Shown: in pieces, positions 12,554-22,257 of the stretch
How positions within the stretch are numbered: the stretch's first letter is position 1
How the letters are laid out: each line of letters starts with the position of its first letter
Assembly: GCA_021432605.1 (NCBI GenBank)
Contig: MU271161.1
Span: 426,004-490,003 of the forward strand
Direction: 5' to 3'
Source: Coniochaeta sp. PMI_546
Lineage: Eukaryota; Ascomycota; Sordariomycetes; Coniochaetales; Coniochaetaceae
DNA: 64,000 bases
Notes under the pieces: model-generated
Told to the model about the DNA's origin: nothing
The model's database searches: none
The model's input: only the letters and a program-made list of their open reading frames with translations
Made by a program: the position numbers and the translations under genes

Positions 12554-14772
12554 TTTTGACTGGATGTTCCTGGTGGAAGGTTAGGGAGGTTGGATCTTAA
12601 GTATGATGGATCTGGCTTTGGTACAGACTACGTTGTGATACAACGACATTGAGGAATATGTTGATGAGGAATCAAGTTGTGGGTGACACTATATACTATC
12701 AAGGGGTTATTCCGCCAGACTTGTCTTGAGTACATGGATTGCTCGAGCAGATATCAGCACATCCTTGGTCGGGAAGATGTACTTGGTATATCAGGTTAAG
12801 GCAAATAGATGGGCTTTCGAGGAACAGACACAGTACTACCCAGAGCAATCTGCCTCAACTACGCAAGTGCGACGCCAATCACCCAGCGCCGCCGTTCTAC
12901 TCCAGTGTGCTTGATCCGTATATCCTTTTGCCCCTAAATCATTCCTGCCCGCTCAAAGGGATCCGAGTTTGTCTTCCAGGAAACAGGAAACGGTCCCTGT
13001 GGCTTTGTTGCCTTGGGCGTTGAGAGTTGAGGCATGTTGACGTACAATAAATGTTTTACTTGCATGAATACCGAAAGAGATTAACTCTCTCACACACACA
13101 ACACTCACGGCTACGAAAGCGGAGATTTGGGATAACATGGATCTTCCCTTGACTCTAATCAAATCTCACTGCCCATCCCAAGACATCACCCGCCCATCTC
13201 TACCCATTTCACTAAGCTGTCTGGTCAGCCGCCCCCGTAGCAGTCACAGAAAACCACAACACCTCTGCCGAAGACTGTATTGCTTGTTATGTCTCTCTGC
13301 CGCCTCCAGCCTCTAGACCACAGCTCGTATCTGTCTGCGCGCCCCAATCACACTTGCCCTGAAGCCTTCCTTCCTACGTAGCGTTGTCTTTGATCTACGC
13401 AGCCCAATTCTTAGATAACACCAGAAAGTAGGTGCCCGTATAAGAAGACACAAGTGCTAAAGATACAGACAGGTCACTAACTGATAGTGTGCGGCAGGAG
13501 TTTCACGTTTTGGCTTGCTGTCAGGCAAGAATGGGTAGGTTGGTACCTTAAGGTAGGTAGCTGTTCGAAACTGTAGATTACCTCATGTTACACATGTACA
13601 GTGTAGTGTAGTGCATCATTGCCACTACATCACAAATGGGACAGCTGGATCTCCAATTTAGACTAGATCTGGATTGATCGACCCCCAAAGCTCGAGGCTG
13701 AGGTCAAGTGACCGAGTCTGTATCCGCGTGGCGGCAACCTCATGCCTGTCAACATGCTCATTCCGGACAGCTTCTCCGCATGATCGACTTTCCACGCAAA
13801 GCATCTAAAACGAAAGCTTGCTAACCGTGTCCGGCTCACACACATTTACTGGCCGGGTGCTTTTATGTCTGCGATCAAGCACAGGGGCGCAATTTGTCCA
13901 CGACTGAAGCCGTTGTCCGGCAACAGTGACTCAAGCAAGTCCCATTAGGGATATCTGGGTTGGTGTGATGGAAGTGGACTACACTACGTGTAGTATGGTG
14001 CTGAGTGGCTGTCGGCAGCGTGTTATACCCCCAACTATACCTCATCGCCCCACTGGAGCAAGAGGGCTGCAGCACGGCTCCCTCCGCTGGCAACGCTGAC
14101 AGCCAGTTAGATGGCCAAGATATAGCAGTCAGGGAAGAAGGGTGCCGGCGCCCATGTGGACGAGGGTGGGATTCACCTGGCAACAGCATGAACATCCAAT
14201 TTTGTTTTCATGGAGCACGGAATCCACTCCGGTTTTTAGGAAGTCGGTATAGGTAAGGTAAACATAGGTCTGAAACTTGTTGAGAGTTTTCAACAACTGA
14301 TATGTGTATGAATGTTCTGTTGATGTTTTTGTCACTACACGTGTAATCAAGACCCGTGAGTGGTGAAGAGAGGCCAAGCAATTCCATAAGCGTCCATCTC
14401 GCTGCCGGTACCTTATCGATAGTGTCGGATATCTCCCCGCAGCCACATCCCAAATAGCGGGGCATCGAACCTCCAAATCAACATTTCTACTCGCCAACGA
14501 CGCACCGCCGCTTCACACCTCCAAGCTAAACCAGAACTAAACGACCGCTGTTGATTAAGAACTACGCATCCGCAACTACTTTCCTTCGCTGTCTTGACTT
14601 CTGACCATCCTTTCCTCGCGAATACCAGCAACGACCTTTCCTCCAGTCCTACCTGTCACGTCCCCATCAAACAGACGAGCCAAACATCACAGCTTAACGA
14701 GCGACGAGCTCTCGCAATCGACCAGACGGACAACTAGACCTCGGTCAAAGCTACCAAAGCTCAACCGCAGCC
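12554..14772. other. Intergenic, RPC1 3' UTR to the endosulfine promoter
   Basis: About 2.2 kb with no convincing coding frame: all open frames are short and without motifs. Local TTAAGGTAGGTAG-type repeats occur near 13540..13560 and GTAGTGTAGTG near 13600. The last few hundred bases, pyrimidine-rich with CAAC/CATC runs, look like the leader of the next gene. Confidence 0.5.
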
Positions 14773-15372
14773 ATGAATCCTCACCAGAAGAACAAGATCG
14801 ACGTCAGCGTAAGTCGTCACCGACACACCTTGCCTCACTGTTCACCCACGCCCTCTCACTCTATGTCCACTTGTCTCTCTCCCTCCCCTCCTCTCAATCT
14901 CACAAACCCCATCGCTAACCTCCGCTCGTCACCAAACCCACAGTCCCTCTCCCCCGAAGAACAGCGCCTCTTCCGCCTCTACGGCAAGCTCCCCTCGCGC
15001 AGCGACCACTTCGCCAAGCACCTCAAGGAGCGCAAGTACTTCGACTCGGGCGACTACGCCCTCTCCAAGGCCGGCAAGGCCGACTCCGTCGACACGGGCT
15101 CCGTCGGCTCCGAGCACCCCGTCCCCGAGAACATCCCCCACCTCTCCTCCCCCGTCGGCGGCCCCAACGGCACCGGCTCCGTCGGCGGCGGCCTCGGCCT
15201 GGGCACCCCGCTGCTGGCCCCCCACCACGTCCACCAGGCCCACCAGGCCGGCAGCCCCGTCAAGGAGAGCAGCTTCCTGCACCGCGAGACCAGCGCGGAC
15301 GACGTCCAGGGACAGGCGGACGGGAAGGGCAGTGAGAACGCCGAGGCTTCTGGGATTCCCATCAGGCGATGA
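14773..15372 (+). CDS. igo1: Endosulfine/ARPP-family mRNA stability protein (Igo1-like)
   Basis: Small disordered regulator that, when phosphorylated by the Rim15/Greatwall kinase, inhibits PP2A-B55 and promotes quiescence programmes. Exons 14773..14808 (12 codons) and 14944..15372 give 154 aa. The 135-bp intron (GTAAGT to CACAG) is a multiple of three without stops, so an unspliced reading also stays open; splicing restores the conserved MNPHQKNKIDVSSLSPEEQ. The core LFRLYGKLP...HLKERKYFDSGDYAL is complete. Ser47 in FDSGDY is the expected phosphosite by homology. The C-terminal half is Gly/Pro/His-rich and poorly conserved in the family. Convergent with the downstream MYG1 gene. Confidence 0.95.
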   Translation: MNPHQKNKIDVSVSRHRHTLPHCSPTPSHSMSTCLSPSPPLNLTNPIANLRSSPNPQSLSPEEQRLFRLYGKLPSRSDHFAKHLKERKYFDSGDYALSKAGKADSVDTGSVGSEHPVPENIPHLSSPVGGPNGTGSVGGGLGLGTPLLAPHHVHQAHQAGSPVKESSFLHRETSADDVQGQADGKGSENAEASGIPIRR

Positions 15373-16074
15373 AGAGGTGTGCAGGGGAAAAAGGGAATGT
15401 TGAGGAAAAATTGATTGATATTTTTGATGCTGGGGTAACTTCCTTTATTACGGTATCAACAAACAAGTCCTTCTGACCGATGGATATGGGAGGAAGCTTG
15501 TCGGGTCTGATTTGAGCTGCCAGAGGAGATGTGCTTCCATTATGAGTCTACGAGGGGTTCTGCTGGCGTTTTTTCCTCTCTCAAATGATATGGATGTGAT
15601 CTGCGTTTTACGGCCGTGAAAGGAAGGGGGATTATGAGGTCACTTTTCGAAAGTTGTTCTTTTACCACGTTCCCCCTATGCTTTTTTTCCGTTGTGACAA
15701 ACACTCGCTTTCTTCGTGGTGTGACTTCTTGGTACAGTGGCTTCTATCGAGAGATTTGAGGTCGGAGCAGGGAGCAGGCCAGATTGATGTGCTGATAGTA
15801 GTCTTAGTGACGACGGAGAGAAAGGTGAATCAAATGACCTTTGTGTATTGTTCAGCAGGCATATCGCCGAGATAGATTCGTGAATGCTTTTCTCTAGACC
15901 CAATCCCATTCCTTTTTAGTCCTCAAACCAGACGTAACCTGAGCGCCCACATGGTCGGCTACCCATTTCCCAAATCGCACAAGTTCCTCTCGGATCCTAA
16001 CCCGACTCTTTGAGATCCAGAGCCAAGGGTCACTGGCAAGTCGCTTTAACAACCCAAACCCCCGGAAGGAAGCC
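15373..16074. other. Intergenic between convergent genes
   Basis: About 700 bases between the stop codons of the endosulfine gene and the MYG1 gene, covering both 3' UTRs. No gene is supported. Confidence 0.55.
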
Positions 16075-17256
16075 CTATAACTCCAGCGCCTTCTTCGCCA
16101 TAGCCAACGCACCCTCAAACGTCTTGTTCCCGCCAATGAAGCCCGCAGCATGCACAAACACACCACCGGGTATGCCCGTCTTCTCGCTCAGCTCCTCGTC
16201 CCTGACCCCCCTCCACGCCTCGGGCAAGGGCTTCCTGCTCTGAAAGCTGTCCTTCGTAATCGGCACAGCCTGGATCCTCCACTTGGAGTCCGGCGCCGGC
16301 TTCTCAGGGTACAGGACGTAGAGCACCTTCTGCTCCGTCTTCTCCGCCTCGCCCTCCTCCAGGGTGTACAGGTGGTCCTTCCACGGCACCATCTGGCCCA
16401 TGAACACCACTATCCGTCCCGCGGGGTCGATCTCCCTCCGGCCCCCGAAGGCGCCCTCGACGATCTCCCGCGCCGGCAGCCAGCTGCGGACGTAGTAGTC
16501 CAGGTCGCGGTCGAACTCCTCACCTATCCGCCGGCTGGCGGCCAGGAAGCGCTCGTCCTCGGCCGCCTGGGCGGCGGCCGGGTCGGAGGGGGCGGGGTCG
16601 TTCCAGTTGGGGTTGAGGCGCGAGACCATGGCGCCCAGGGTGAAGCCGCCGTCGGAGAAGCGCTTCTCGATGCCTGCTGCAGCTAGGGCGGCGGGGTCGT
16701 AGACCGAGATGCCGTTGTCGTTGGCGTCGACGGGCTCGATGAAGGAGGTGTAGATCTTGTTCCAGATGAGGTCGACGGTGGCGTCGTTTGCTGCTGCTGC
16801 CTCGGTGGTGGAGGGGTTGGAGGAGGTGGAGGCGGCGATGGACCGGGACACGATCTCCTTGCCAAAGTGCATGTATACCAGTCCGGCGGAGCTGAGCTTC
16901 GTCTGCCGTCCCGGAAAGACGGTGTCGAAGGTGCGCTGGTGGTGGTCGTAGCGGTTCTTGGCCGGGTCGTACTCGCCGCCCACGTCGACGACGGTGTGGC
17001 AGGTGGCCAGCACGGCCGGGTCGCGCGTGCGGATGAGCTTGGCGTGGGAGTAGGCGGGGATGTGCTTGCGCAGCATGTGCACGGCCAGGGCCTCGTCGGC
17101 GTGGAAGTGGCCGTTGTGGGTGCCGATCGTGACGGGGGAGCCCATGACTTCGGTCTTGAGCCGCTTGGCTGCGTTTTCGACTGTTTCGAGGACGGAGGAG
17201 GCCATTTTGGAGGACAGGATAGGGGTGGTGAAGAATGGGAGACGGAAGAATGGCAT
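16075..17256 (-). CDS. myg1: MYG1-family protein (UPF0160, DHH-like nuclease)
   Basis: Member of the conserved eukaryotic MYG1 family, a metal-dependent DHH-like enzyme reported as a 3'-5' RNA exonuclease in nucleus and mitochondria. One exon, 393 aa from the ATG at 17256. The metal-binding start motif is THNGHFHADEALAVHML, followed by the VVDVGGEYD and RYDHHQRTF motifs. The C-terminal half has FMGQMVPWKDHL and FVHAAGFIGGNKTFEGAL, as in orthologues. The start is uncertain. The frame is open to an ATG at 17385, but that would run through the shared promoter. Starting at 17256 gives a short hydrophobic/basic leader (MPFFRLPFFTTPILSSK) that could target mitochondria, and an inner ATG at 17205 (MASSVLE) gives the cytosolic/nuclear form. 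Confidence 0.94.
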   Translation of the reverse strand: MPFFRLPFFTTPILSSKMASSVLETVENAAKRLKTEVMGSPVTIGTHNGHFHADEALAVHMLRKHIPAYSHAKLIRTRDPAVLATCHTVVDVGGEYDPAKNRYDHHQRTFDTVFPGRQTKLSSAGLVYMHFGKEIVSRSIAASTSSNPSTTEAAAANDATVDLIWNKIYTSFIEPVDANDNGISVYDPAALAAAGIEKRFSDGGFTLGAMVSRLNPNWNDPAPSDPAAAQAAEDERFLAASRRIGEEFDRDLDYYVRSWLPAREIVEGAFGGRREIDPAGRIVVFMGQMVPWKDHLYTLEEGEAEKTEQKVLYVLYPEKPAPDSKWRIQAVPITKDSFQSRKPLPEAWRGVRDEELSEKTGIPGGVFVHAAGFIGGNKTFEGALAMAKKALEL

Positions 17257-17738
17257 GCAAGAGGTTCTTCTGAGAGTAGATTTGGCAGAGAAAGAACCAG
17301 GTAGTGTTTGATACCAGGTTACTTTGAGCCTTCTCGACTGAGATCTATTGGTGAAGACCAGGATGCCACTTTCAGATGCTAACAAAAGATTAGTGAGCCT
17401 GTGATTGGCTCATCTCTTCATATCACGTGAGACGGTATCAAGAGAGTCGCTCTTTCCCAAGGATATACCCAAAAAATTACGGGTCCCCTCTGCTCAAAAG
17501 CTGTGGGGCAGATTGGCCAATCACTGTCATTATTTTGCTGCTTAGCGGAAGCTCTTGACCGGGCGGCGAAAGATATCATCAACGTCAACCGTTGACGGCA
17601 GGAGCTCTTTTCATAATTCCCCCCCAAGGGACCTCGCCTCGACTCGCCGCGACAGGCACATCAACACTCCTCGCCCTTCAATTCTAACGGCACATTTCTC
17701 CTCTCTGCTCTAGCAACGATCACGACACACAATTCGAA
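17257..17738. promoter_or_regulatory. Bidirectional promoter, MYG1 / complex I PSST subunit
   Basis: 482 bases separate two divergent starts. It contains a further ATTGG (CCAAT on minus) at 17404..17408, a CACGTG at 17424..17429 and the CCAAT palindrome listed separately. CCAAT boxes are bound by the HAP/CBF complex, which in fungi commonly drives respiratory genes. That fits a complex I subunit on one side, but the regulatory role is inferred. Confidence 0.7.
17511..17522. promoter_or_regulatory. Palindromic double CCAAT box (GATTGGCCAATC)
   Basis: A perfect 12-bp palindrome carrying CCAAT on both strands, about 220 bp from the PSST start and 255 bp from the MYG1 start. It is a candidate HAP2/3/5 (NF-Y) site able to serve both genes. 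Confidence 0.6.
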
Positions 17739-18506
17739 ATGCTTTCTTCAGCAAGGACAGGAGCCTCGCTGGCTCTGCGAGGTGCGTGCTTTACCCCCAG
17801 GCGCGATTCGACGTCTCCTCGCTCCCTACCCCTACACTACTCTGACATAGCTAACACTGCAGCAGCCAAGCCAACCTCCGCCCTCATCCCCTTCCGCGCC
17901 GTCGCAGCAGCACACATCTCATCCTCCTCCCGCAACAACAACGCCTCAGCCGTCCAACCCCACGGCTCGCGCTCCGGCCCCCTCGCCAACCCTCTCCCCA
18001 CCTCGGTCCCCCTCCCCAGCCAGGAGCGTCCCAAGGGCGCAGTCCAGTACGCCCTCACCACCCTCGACCAGGTCGTCAACTGGGCCCGCCAGTCCTCCCT
18101 CTGGCCCATGACCTTCGGCCTCGCCTGCTGCGCCGTCGAGATGATGCACCTCTCCACCCCGCGCTACGATCAAGACAGGCTCGGAATCATCTTCCGCGCC
18201 TCCCCTCGCCAGTCCGACGTCATGATCGTCGCCGGCACGCTGACCAACAAGATGGCCCCGGCCCTGCGCCAGGTCTACGACCAGATGCCCGAGCCGCGGT
18301 GGGTCATCTCCATGGGCAGCTGTGCCAACGGAGGCGGCTACTACCACTACAGCTACTCGGTCGTCCGTGGCTGTGACCGGATCGTGCCCGTTGATGTCTA
18401 CGTGCCCGGTTGCCCGCCTACCAGCGAGGCGCTCATGTACGGCATTTTCCAGCTGCAGCGGAAGATGCGGAATACCAAGATTACGAGGATGTGGTACCGC
18501 CGTTAA
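17739..18506 (+). CDS. NADH:ubiquinone oxidoreductase 20-kDa (PSST/NDUFS7) subunit
   Basis: Nuclear-encoded complex I subunit that carries iron-sulfur cluster N2, next to the quinone site, in the mitochondrial inner membrane. I call exons 17739..17781 and 17863..18506, 228 aa. The 81-bp intron begins GTGCGT, has CTGAC and CTAAC branch candidates and ends CTGCAG. Being a multiple of three without stops, it also reads through as a 255-aa version with an unlikely insert. After a mitochondrial presequence comes the conserved core: [16 protein letters not shown] (two adjacent cluster Cys), [31 protein letters not shown] and [17 protein letters not shown], supplying the remaining cluster cysteines. 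It ends in KITRMWYRR as expected. Confidence 0.97.
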   Translation: MLSSARTGASLALRGACFTPRRDSTSPRSLPLHYSDIANTAAAKPTSALIPFRAVAAAHISSSSRNNNASAVQPHGSRSGPLANPLPTSVPLPSQERPKGAVQYALTTLDQVVNWARQSSLWPMTFGLACCAVEMMHLSTPRYDQDRLGIIFRASPRQSDVMIVAGTLTNKMAPALRQVYDQMPEPRWVISMGSCANGGGYYHYSYSVVRGCDRIVPVDVYVPGCPPTSEALMYGIFQLQRKMRNTKITRMWYRR

Positions 18507-19607
18507 GCGGGTATTGAGGTGGGTATGCTCAGAGGCTAAGGTGGGAGACATGGAGAGAGGGAAAGGATGAGGACAGAATGACTGCCCATATGCATGGTTC
18601 CCTTTGTGTGGTTGGGTGTTGTACATATTTGAAGGCTTTAAGATGGGCGAGGTCAGATACAGACGGCTGTATAGTATGCTAAAACACGATCAGGCTATCG
18701 GCGATGTTCCTGACAGTGACAGACGGCAAAGGTACTAGAGCTTGAAACTTTCCAGTATGGGTGTTATTGACAACGTCTCACAACCGCCCGTTCGAGCCAT
18801 CGAGGTTGACGTATATGCCCACGCACTCCAATCTTTCCCTACGCGCTTGAAGAGGCAGTACAGTACGAGTTACCGACAACTTCTACCGACAGGATGAACC
18901 CGGACCTCTCGCTGGAGACCAGAATGTTCCACCTGCTGCATCAAGCCAGACTTCACAGAGCGGCACTACGATATATTCCAGGACATCATCACCTGGAGAC
19001 ACGGGTTCAAGTTTCCAATACAATCATCATTCAACCATTAAGCCCATGCATAAGTCCCCAAATATGCCCTCAATCAAGCAAGAAAAAGGCCTTCATAAAC
19101 TCCGCTCCCGATTCAATGCCCAACCATAAATCCCACTAAAACACCCATCCGGGTATCATGCAACCGAGGTATGCAAGTAGAAGCGAAATGCCCCCTAATC
19201 CCAATGCAAGAACGAAGCGAAGAAAGTGGGGGAAAAAAAGACAGGATGCAATATCCAATGCCGGAAGAAAGAAGAAAGAGAAAAAAAGAAGCAAAGCGAC
19301 GAACAAAGCCAGCCAGAAAACCCCTCCACTAAGAACCCGGTGGCGGCGTCCGACAAGTCCGACAGGTCGGCCAAGGCTGCGGTCTCCTCCCCAGATTAAC
19401 GTACGGCATCACCAGCAGCGCAAACTCGCCCCCGACAACAGGCCTGGCACAGAAAGTATTTGGCGTGTGGCTCGGCCCAATCCCCCTCCTATCGCACGAG
19501 TTCCTATCAAACTTGTCCGGTGGCGGCCGCTGCTGCTGCCGCCGTCCCCTGACCATCGCCCCTGCCCTCGCGACGGCACTGCCCCCGCCTCCGCCCGCGC
19601 CGCAACC
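18507..19607. other. Intergenic between convergent genes
   Basis: About 1.1 kb between the PSST and glutaminase stop codons. A purine-rich stretch (AGAAAGAAGAAAGAG-like) lies near 19260..19300. Long open frames running plus-strand into 20.6 kb are antisense shadows of the glutaminase gene. Confidence 0.5.
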
Positions 19608-22257
19608 CTAAGGCAGCGCGAGCAGGGCGCACAGGGCGCCCGCGACGGGCCGGGCCTTGAACTGCGGGCCGCCGCCCTCGGGCCACCCCCCCGTGCCGGC
19701 GTCGTAGAGGTCCGTCATGGCCAGCTGGGTGGAGGTGCGGCCTATCCAGCCCGCGAGCTTCTGGACGAACATGGTCTGGGTCTCCGGCCCGGCGACGGCG
19801 GCGGCGAACATCTCCCAGTCGGACTTGGTCCAGGTGTGCCGCGTGTCGAGCGGGACGCCGAACTCCAGCGCCACGGTCGGGTAGAAGGCCGACTGCATGT
19901 CGTAGATGGACTGCGGGACGAAGTTGAGGCCCAGGAGCTTGTCGGCGTAGAGGTTGTAGAGGAGGCCGTGGCTGTCGGCGTCGCCGTAGGAGAGGGTGGT
20001 GTGGGGCAGGGTGGCGTTGGTGTTGATGGCGTAGGTCTGCCATTTGGACAGGTAGTCGTCGGCCGTGGCGCCGAAGCTGTCGACGTTGCCGGTCAGGCGG
20101 GCGATCTCGCCCATGGCCTTGAGGCCGATGATGCCCTTGAGCGCCAGGTTGGTCTGGTTGGCCAGGGTGCCGGCGAAGTCGTCCGTGCTCAGCTGGGATG
20201 CCGGGATGAGCGCCTCGTCGACGAGGAACGAGGCCCACTGCGAGAGCTTGGTGTAGTGGTTGGCCAGGTACGCCATGTCGCCGGTGCGGTTCGCGTAGGC
20301 GAGGGTCATGATGATCATGTTGCCGCACTCTTCGAGCGGCATCGCCTCGTCGTTCCCGTCCGGATAGCCCTTAGCTACGGGGAAGGTTCCGAGGTCGTGT
20401 TCGGCGTACTTGTTGGGATAGCGGCCGGTTGTCTCTTGGTTTTCGAACAGGGGATCCAGCAGGTACTTCAGCAGTTCCGGATTCAGGTAGAGAAGGATGG
20501 GGTGGGCGGGGAAGATGACGTCGACTGTCTGGATATCGCTGTTGGAGCTGATCTCCTTGAGGAAGATGTACGGCTTGTCAGACGTGCCGGCGAACTGCAA
20601 ACCACCGAATGTCTGTCGCACGCTGAGAGTGGTGATGGTGGCGTAGTCCTGCGAGTGGGCCGCAACTGAGTCTGCTTGTATCTTGGCGTCGAGGCCTTGA
20701 GCATATGTCAGAGCAGTGGGGTAGTCCTTGTAGAAAGCAACCATGCCCTCCACGCTGTTGCTGTAGAAGGCAGACCACAGCCCAGGCAGCGAGGTCATGT
20801 TATTGCCGGCGCCGGCAAAGCTGATGACCGCATCCTGGACGATACCTAGCGTGTAGACGACCTCCACCGCGGTGGCACTGACGTTACCGAGGTCATTGGA
20901 GAAGGCAAAGACCGGCCTAGTTCCGGGTCAGCAGGAGACTTGCGCATCTTTCCAGCGTCGTGACTTACCACCTGTCGCTTACAGCGCGAAAGTTAATGTC
21001 TTTGGTGTTGTCGAGGCTGTGATTGCTCGCAAATTGCGCGCGGACATCATCGGCAAAGCCGGCTCGGAAGGTCAGCTGCAACAACAGACAACATCAGTAA
21101 GTGAGATACTATTTGAGCCCCAACCAGTCTCGAGTGGTATCCTGCGAGTCTCGTGTCACTTACACCGTCTGTAGAGCTGGTAGCGAGGTACCATGTTCCC
21201 CAGGCGGCAATCTCGCCTGTCTCGCCGAACACAGCCTGGTTTTGGCGCTGGAATGTGTGGTATGAGACACCGTTGCTGGTGTTGTAATCCCAAGTGATCA
21301 CTTGTGAAAGGTCACCGCTTGCCCATTCTGCGACACGCGTCAGTCACAGCACAAGTGGTAACATGATAGCTGGCACACGTGACTCACCGCCAGAAACGTC
21401 CATGTAAACCTGGACGCTGTGAGAAGCGCCATCTGATGAAACGGCCTTGGCAGATATATACGAGAACTGCTGCGACTGCTTTGCGAGGTCATCCGGATAG
21501 ACGGGGGATAGGAATGTAACAGTCAGAGTGACCTTATCGGCCACATTGAAGGTGAAAATAGTTTGCGTTGATGTGTACTAACACGTCGGTGGTCAGCGGT
21601 GTTCCAGAATGCCGGGTACATCAGGGTATTTCTGGACTGACAGGTATCGAGAATCCAGGGGCTGAACTGGGGCTGCAGTGCACTAAGGAGAAAGTTGGGA
21701 CGAACTCACCTCGGCGCTGATTTGTTCAACAGGTGTTGGACCGGGAGCTTGGCCCATCCAATTGTACTATGGAATTTTCGTTAGCATGCAAGATCGCCGA
21801 GAGAGAGGAGACCGTCTGAAGCCCTCCGAGGTCCGTCAGACCGAGCGGTCCTGCGCCGACGGTTCCCCACAGTCGACCACGACGACACAAAGGCTGGGTC
21901 GTGAGATCTTGTCACTTACAGCGGTACCACTGTGATCCAGTTAGCTTCCGTCACGACGCACGAGGGGATGTGAACACTCACTCAACTGACACGAAGCCCT
22001 GCCAGCCCAAAATCTGGGATCTGTGCACCCTGTCAGCTACATCGGACCTCAGCATATATGATAGAGACAACTCACGTCCAGTGTCTTGGCCAGCTACCAG
22101 GGAGTAGACCGCCACTGTCACCCTGAAGCCAGGCGTTGACGTAGGGCGATTTGACAGCTAATGGCCATGCTGGTGGCCGTGTTGGCTTGAATGTGGACCC
22201 GTGAACTAAAGAAGCGGCCATGGCGACGACGGTCGCGGCTAGACTTAAGAAACGCAT
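19608..22257 (-). CDS. gtaA: Secreted glutaminase (GtaA type), 8 exons
   Basis: Extracellular glutaminase that hydrolyses L-glutamine to glutamate and ammonia, of the fungal GtaA family (DUF4965/DUF5127/DUF1793 domains). Exons by eye: 22076..22257, 21982..22020, 21920..21929, 21710..21766, 21388..21577, 21164..21327, 20969..21075, 19608..20916; the frame closes at every junction, giving 685 aa. Residues 1-21 are a signal peptide (MRFLSLAATVVAMAASLVHG). The mature start TFKPTRPPAWPLAVKSPYVN and the PGSWPRHWT, YNWMGQ, EYDLGTFPVAKG-like (AEHDLGTFPVAKGY) and DARHTWTK-like (DTRHTWTKSDWEMF) segments are family-typical. Exon 3 is a 10-nt microexon supplying DGTA. A start 12 bases upstream (MVDN) is possible but less signal-like. 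Introns are 52-153 bp. Confidence 0.93.

Noticed and set aside
17946-18626. 226-codon minus-strand frame
   Set aside because: Antisense to the complex I PSST subunit.
19158-20669. 503-codon plus-strand frame
   Set aside because: Antisense to the last glutaminase exon; no motifs and Val/Gly/Glu-rich shadow composition.
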